A stretch of 64,000 nt of DNA, taken from the NCBI GenBank assembly GCA_026826555.1, contig JAKSZT010038599.1, positions 1,999,634 through 2,063,633 of the forward strand, given 5' to 3'. The DNA is from Tolypeutes matacus. Lineage: Eukaryota; Chordata; Mammalia; Cingulata; Chlamyphoridae. Positions 60,770 through 64,000 of this stretch are shown piece after piece (the first letter of the stretch is position 1; the number at the start of each line of letters is the position of its first letter). Both the position numbers and the translations under genes were made by a program. Below the pieces are notes generated by a model, which saw only the letters and a program-made list of their open reading frames with translations, did not search any database and was not told where the DNA came from.

Positions 60770-63700
60770 AATCCACAAGGCCATGAATACCAGAAGGGAG
60801 GAAAACTGAGGATATTTGGGGACTGGATACTCTGGATGATATTTTCATTGGTAGAAAAACTAGTCAATATACCAAATTTATTCTATTTTTTTAAAATAAA
60901 TACACAAATAATGGAGATATTAGAAATACCCTCCTTCAAGAAGCACAATGAATAAAAGACACGTTTGATCTGTAATTTGTGAAGCATTTTTACAATATTA
61001 CCAGTATTTCATGCTAAAATATTTCTGATTGCATTAATACCTTAATACCACTAAACTTTATTACCCTATACTTTCCTATTTGCTAACTTAATGTTCTAAA
61101 TAGGTCAATGAAAGTGGATTAGCAAAAAGAAAATGGATATTTAGCAAATAATAATTCAGTCTTACCTTAAATTGCTATATTTATACTGATAGTCTGGCAT
61201 AAGTAATGACAAAGCCATTTACTAATGGAATAGGCCAAATTTTACTGAAACACATTTATTAAACTGAATAAAACAAATGCAAATAAAAGCATGAGAGATA
61301 GACAGTGACAAACCAGAAATTTGAAAACCTTTTGTTCTAACTTATTGCAAATTATTCATTATGTGAAAACTATCTTTATTCTAAAATACACAATCATGAA
61401 GAATATAGAACCTTTACAAACTTTCAGTGTTTGCTGAGTTACTAAAAAATTACTTGAGAGATTTAGTTCAGAAAGAGAAGGTAAAGATGAAGTTAAACAT
61501 TACCTTTGAAAGATGATTCACAATTTATTTCTCTATTTCTGATTGAATAAGGCAGTTAGTAAGTAATTCAACCAATATTGATTACCCTCAGCTCCATAGA
61601 CTGCCTGAAACGCTCAGATTCCCAACTAGGTTAAGGTGGTTAGTAATGAATATTAGATCCCTAAAAATAGATAAAGAATTTCCTGTCATATAGGGGTCTT
61701 AAAATAGAGCAGCTTTGTCTCTTTGGAGTAGATTAGATGAATCCCCCTTCAAGTGAGAAGGTGGAGTTGCATGATCTCTGAAAATTTCTACCAAATCTAT
61801 GATTTCATGAGAAAAGATATCGTCTTCAGGTTTCTAGATTTTCCAGTCTAAATTGTACTCAAAAAAAAGTGACAGATGTTCATTTATATCCATGATGGTA
61901 AAATATTCTTTGGTTATGTTTGAATACAATACTCTTAAAACTATTTTCACTAATGAACTTTTCTGGGGACTAGAAACCCTGCTTATTAGAGTTGTGTGAA
62001 AGAATAATCAAATCTATTTTTTTATACTGTGTGGTTCTTATATTTAAGGTTCAGGATTTTATGAATTCATAGAATGTTGATAGTTTTTGGTTATTCTCAG
62101 ATTTTGTCAGATCTCCAGTTTTAAACTCAGAGGGATGCAAATGACCAAAGAAAGAGTAATAATTGAACTCTTCTTCAGAACAGTGTTTTCCAATGTGTAG
62201 AATGTGTAGGATATCTAATCATGATAATACCTAAGGTAATTATTGGTAAAATCTGTTTTAATATATAATGATAATTATCTGCTGATTTTTAGTTGTGGCA
62301 ATGATTTTTTAAAAAATTTTATAAATATGATATAACATTTTCTCTAAAAATAACTTCATGTAGGTAATAAAAATTTCAATTTACATAAAATATTAAATAA
62401 TAATTGGAAAAGTTATATGTGAACTGGGTACAAAAATAGATGAAATTTGGGAATAAAAATTTACAATTTAGCAATCACAGTGCAGAAAATTTCCTTTGAA
62501 TGTTTTTTTTTTAACATCTTTTTAACTTTATTTTGTACATTTAATAGTTGAAAATATAAACAATTTCAAACTATAAAGTAAACACATGAATAAATACATA
62601 CATTTCTCAATTAAATGTAATATACATATAAATTTTTTTAATCAAACAATATATTACACAATATATTTCGTTCACAGTAACGCATTCATACAGTATTTGT
62701 CCTTTTGTGTCTAATATGGAATTAGAAACTCCAGAAAAAAATTAAATTCAATTAAATCAATCACACAAATTTTCAACATAAGATCTATCCAGGAATGTCT
62801 GGTAAGTCAGTTATGGAAATGAATCACCTCAGGACTATTATCAGCTGTCCTAATGTTCCCCTCTTTCCAAGGTCACTATTGGTACTTGTCATGTTTAAAT
62901 TCTGAACTTAGGGAAGAAGATTAATGGAGTAGCCTGGCTGTTGGTTCCCCATCTGTTTTGGATGAAATATGTACCCTGAGTTAGCCTAGTGCTAAAATTA
63001 GTCAAAGTTCTTGAGAAGAGGTTTGCATCTTCAAAAGTCAAAGAGCTCAGTAGGCCAATGCCAAGTCAATAACATGATCACAAAGAAATGTTTAAGAGAG
63101 TGAGAAACAGGAATAAAAGTGATTATCCTGAGACCATTCTAATAGAATTTTGCATATCTGGTCCAATCATGAGCCTGTAGTCTTATATTTCATGAATTAA
63201 TAAGGTTCAAGATGCATAAAGACATATGGTGGAGCCACGTTGCCTATGTCCACTCAACCTATATATTTGGAGACTGATATATAGCAATTCTCATTCATTA
63301 ATCAAATTATTCAATCGAAAGTAACTTTGTGGACTTGGTAGTATGCTTTGGCCATTTTCCTAGGTCTGCAGGTTAAAATGAGCAACAAACTCTCTTGATG
63401 AATTGGGACAATAATGCTGAATACATAAAACAAATAGAAAATTGTAATACAATCTCACAGGCACCATGATCTGGGTAGATATAGCAAAATGAGGAAATAC
63501 TTGAAGCAATGTATTTGGTTTTAAAATATTTAAATAATGTAAAGAAAAATCCATGGAATCATCTAACTAATTTGTATGTAATAGTACAATGGTTTTGTTG
63601 CATCTCTTCAGATGTTTTCATTTGATAAAAGAATATGTTAATGATAAACTCAGTCTCTTTTGAGTTAGCAAGATACATAAAAAAACTGGCATTAATTCAG

Positions 63701-63800
63701 CCTTTAATGGTTGTGGTCTTAAAGTAAGGATGTCTGAGTGCTGTTGAGAATTCTTGTCAGACAACCTTCAGTTGTTTTATGTATTGACTCCCCTTTAGAA
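60770..63800. other. unique AT-rich DNA upstream of the candidate promoter
   Basis: No repeat or coding frame is supported. A CCAAGGTCA word (62867-62875) lies about 1 kb upstream of the candidate transcription start. Confidence 0.4.
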
Positions 63801-63811
63801 AGCTGCATAGT

Positions 63812-63820
63812 CCAAGGTCA
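63812..63820 (+). promoter_or_regulatory. NR5A (SF-1/LRH-1) or ERR-type element CCAAGGTCA
   Basis: A perfect match to the consensus YCAAGGTCA bound by monomeric NR5A receptors and by ERR. It lies about 44 bp upstream of the TATA box at 63864, a position typical of a proximal promoter element. Function is inferred; a 9-mer can occur by chance. Confidence 0.45.
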
Positions 63821-63844
63821 CAACCCTCCCAGGGAAGCCTATTT

Positions 63845-63869
63845 CCAATGAGTGAGGTGTACATATAAA
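63845..63869 (+). promoter_or_regulatory. core promoter: CCAAT (63845-63849) and TATAAA (63864-63869)
   Basis: 'tttccaatgag' followed 15 bp later by 'acatataaactcag'. A TATA box predicts a start about 25-32 bp downstream, near 63893-63900, where the sequence reads 'cagcagatccag'. The close CCAAT-TATA spacing is tighter than usual. Confidence 0.5.
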
Positions 63870-63894
63870 CTCAGAAGCATTTTGATCTAACACA

Positions 63895-63998
63895 GCAGAT
63901 CCAGAGCTCCTAAGGGGTCAGCTGACACGTTCCTCAGACCAGAACTGATGTACATCACATTCTGCCTCATCCTGCTTTCCCCTACCTCCTTTGCAAAG
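63895..63998 (+). CDS. candidate first exon encoding a signal peptide (partial gene)
   Basis: An ATG at 63948 opens a 17-codon frame, MYITFCLILLSPTSFAK, ending at AAG|GT (63998/63999), where the window ends. The peptide has the form of a secretory signal: short N-region, hydrophobic core FCLILL, then small residues near SFA as a possible cleavage site. The exon-donor join AAG|GT fits a first coding exon. The start context is weak (C at -3, T at +4). The 5' UTR would begin about 30 bp below the TATA box. I do not recognise the protein; the rest lies outside the window. A chance ORF next to a chance TATA box is the main alternative. Confidence 0.5.
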
Positions 63999-64000
63999 GT

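Noticed and set aside
1..64000. CRISPR array, bacterial operon, phage or plasmid features
   Set aside because: No regularly spaced repeats, no dense long frames and abundant mammalian retroelements; the sequence is vertebrate nuclear DNA.

Overview
The window looks like nuclear DNA of a placental mammal, most likely a xenarthran (armadillo or sloth). It is AT-rich, has almost no long open frames, and is packed with L1, L2, MER5-like and MaLR-type repeats. The lineage call rests on short SINEs with a tRNA-Ala-like head (33.8-35.6 kb), which match the DAS SINEs known from armadillo. L1 3' ends and LTRs of types I do not know from primates or rodents fit the same call. It is an inference from pattern memory; no search was run.

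Host coding content is very small. I see one candidate internal exon on the + strand (6065-6171, 107 bp, one open frame, good splice signals). At the extreme right edge (63.8-64.0 kb) there is a candidate promoter plus first coding exon of a secreted-protein gene: CCAAT, TATA, a perfect NR5A-type element, then a 17-residue signal-peptide-like frame that stops exactly at a GT donor. I could not name either gene. Most other open frames are chance frames or remnants of retroelements read on either strand.

Layout: 0.3-2.15 kb old + strand L1 split by a 300-bp GA-rich microsatellite; 2.6-8.6 kb MaLR-type LTRs, L1-type 3' ends and the candidate exon; 8.6-20.3 kb mostly unique intergenic DNA with a few fragments; 20.3-23.5 kb nested LTR/L1/retroposon cluster; 24.4-27.7 kb more 3' ends and an old repeat; 28-35.7 kb a stack of minus-strand L1s with four SINEs and a retrocopy of the 5' part of ZC4H2 joined head-to-tail to an L1; 36.6-37.2 kb L2; 38-45.2 kb minus-strand L1s split by a + strand internally deleted L1; 47.9-50.3 kb a complete LTR-internal-LTR MaLR element; 55.6-58.1 kb two copies of a non-coding poly(A)-tailed retroposon; 58.4-64 kb MER5A-like, a MaLR LTR and unique sequence leading to the candidate promoter.

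The two most unusual items are the ZC4H2-L1 chimera (about 29.84-34.64 kb) and a dispersed non-coding element, here called family B. Its 3' end resembles an L1 3' UTR, and I count at least six copies or fragments in the window. Nested insertions with readable target-site duplications (2811-3142, 7875-8446, 14167-14617, 20842-21454, 29236-29336, 33796-33970, 40651-44100) allow a partial relative history of the locus.
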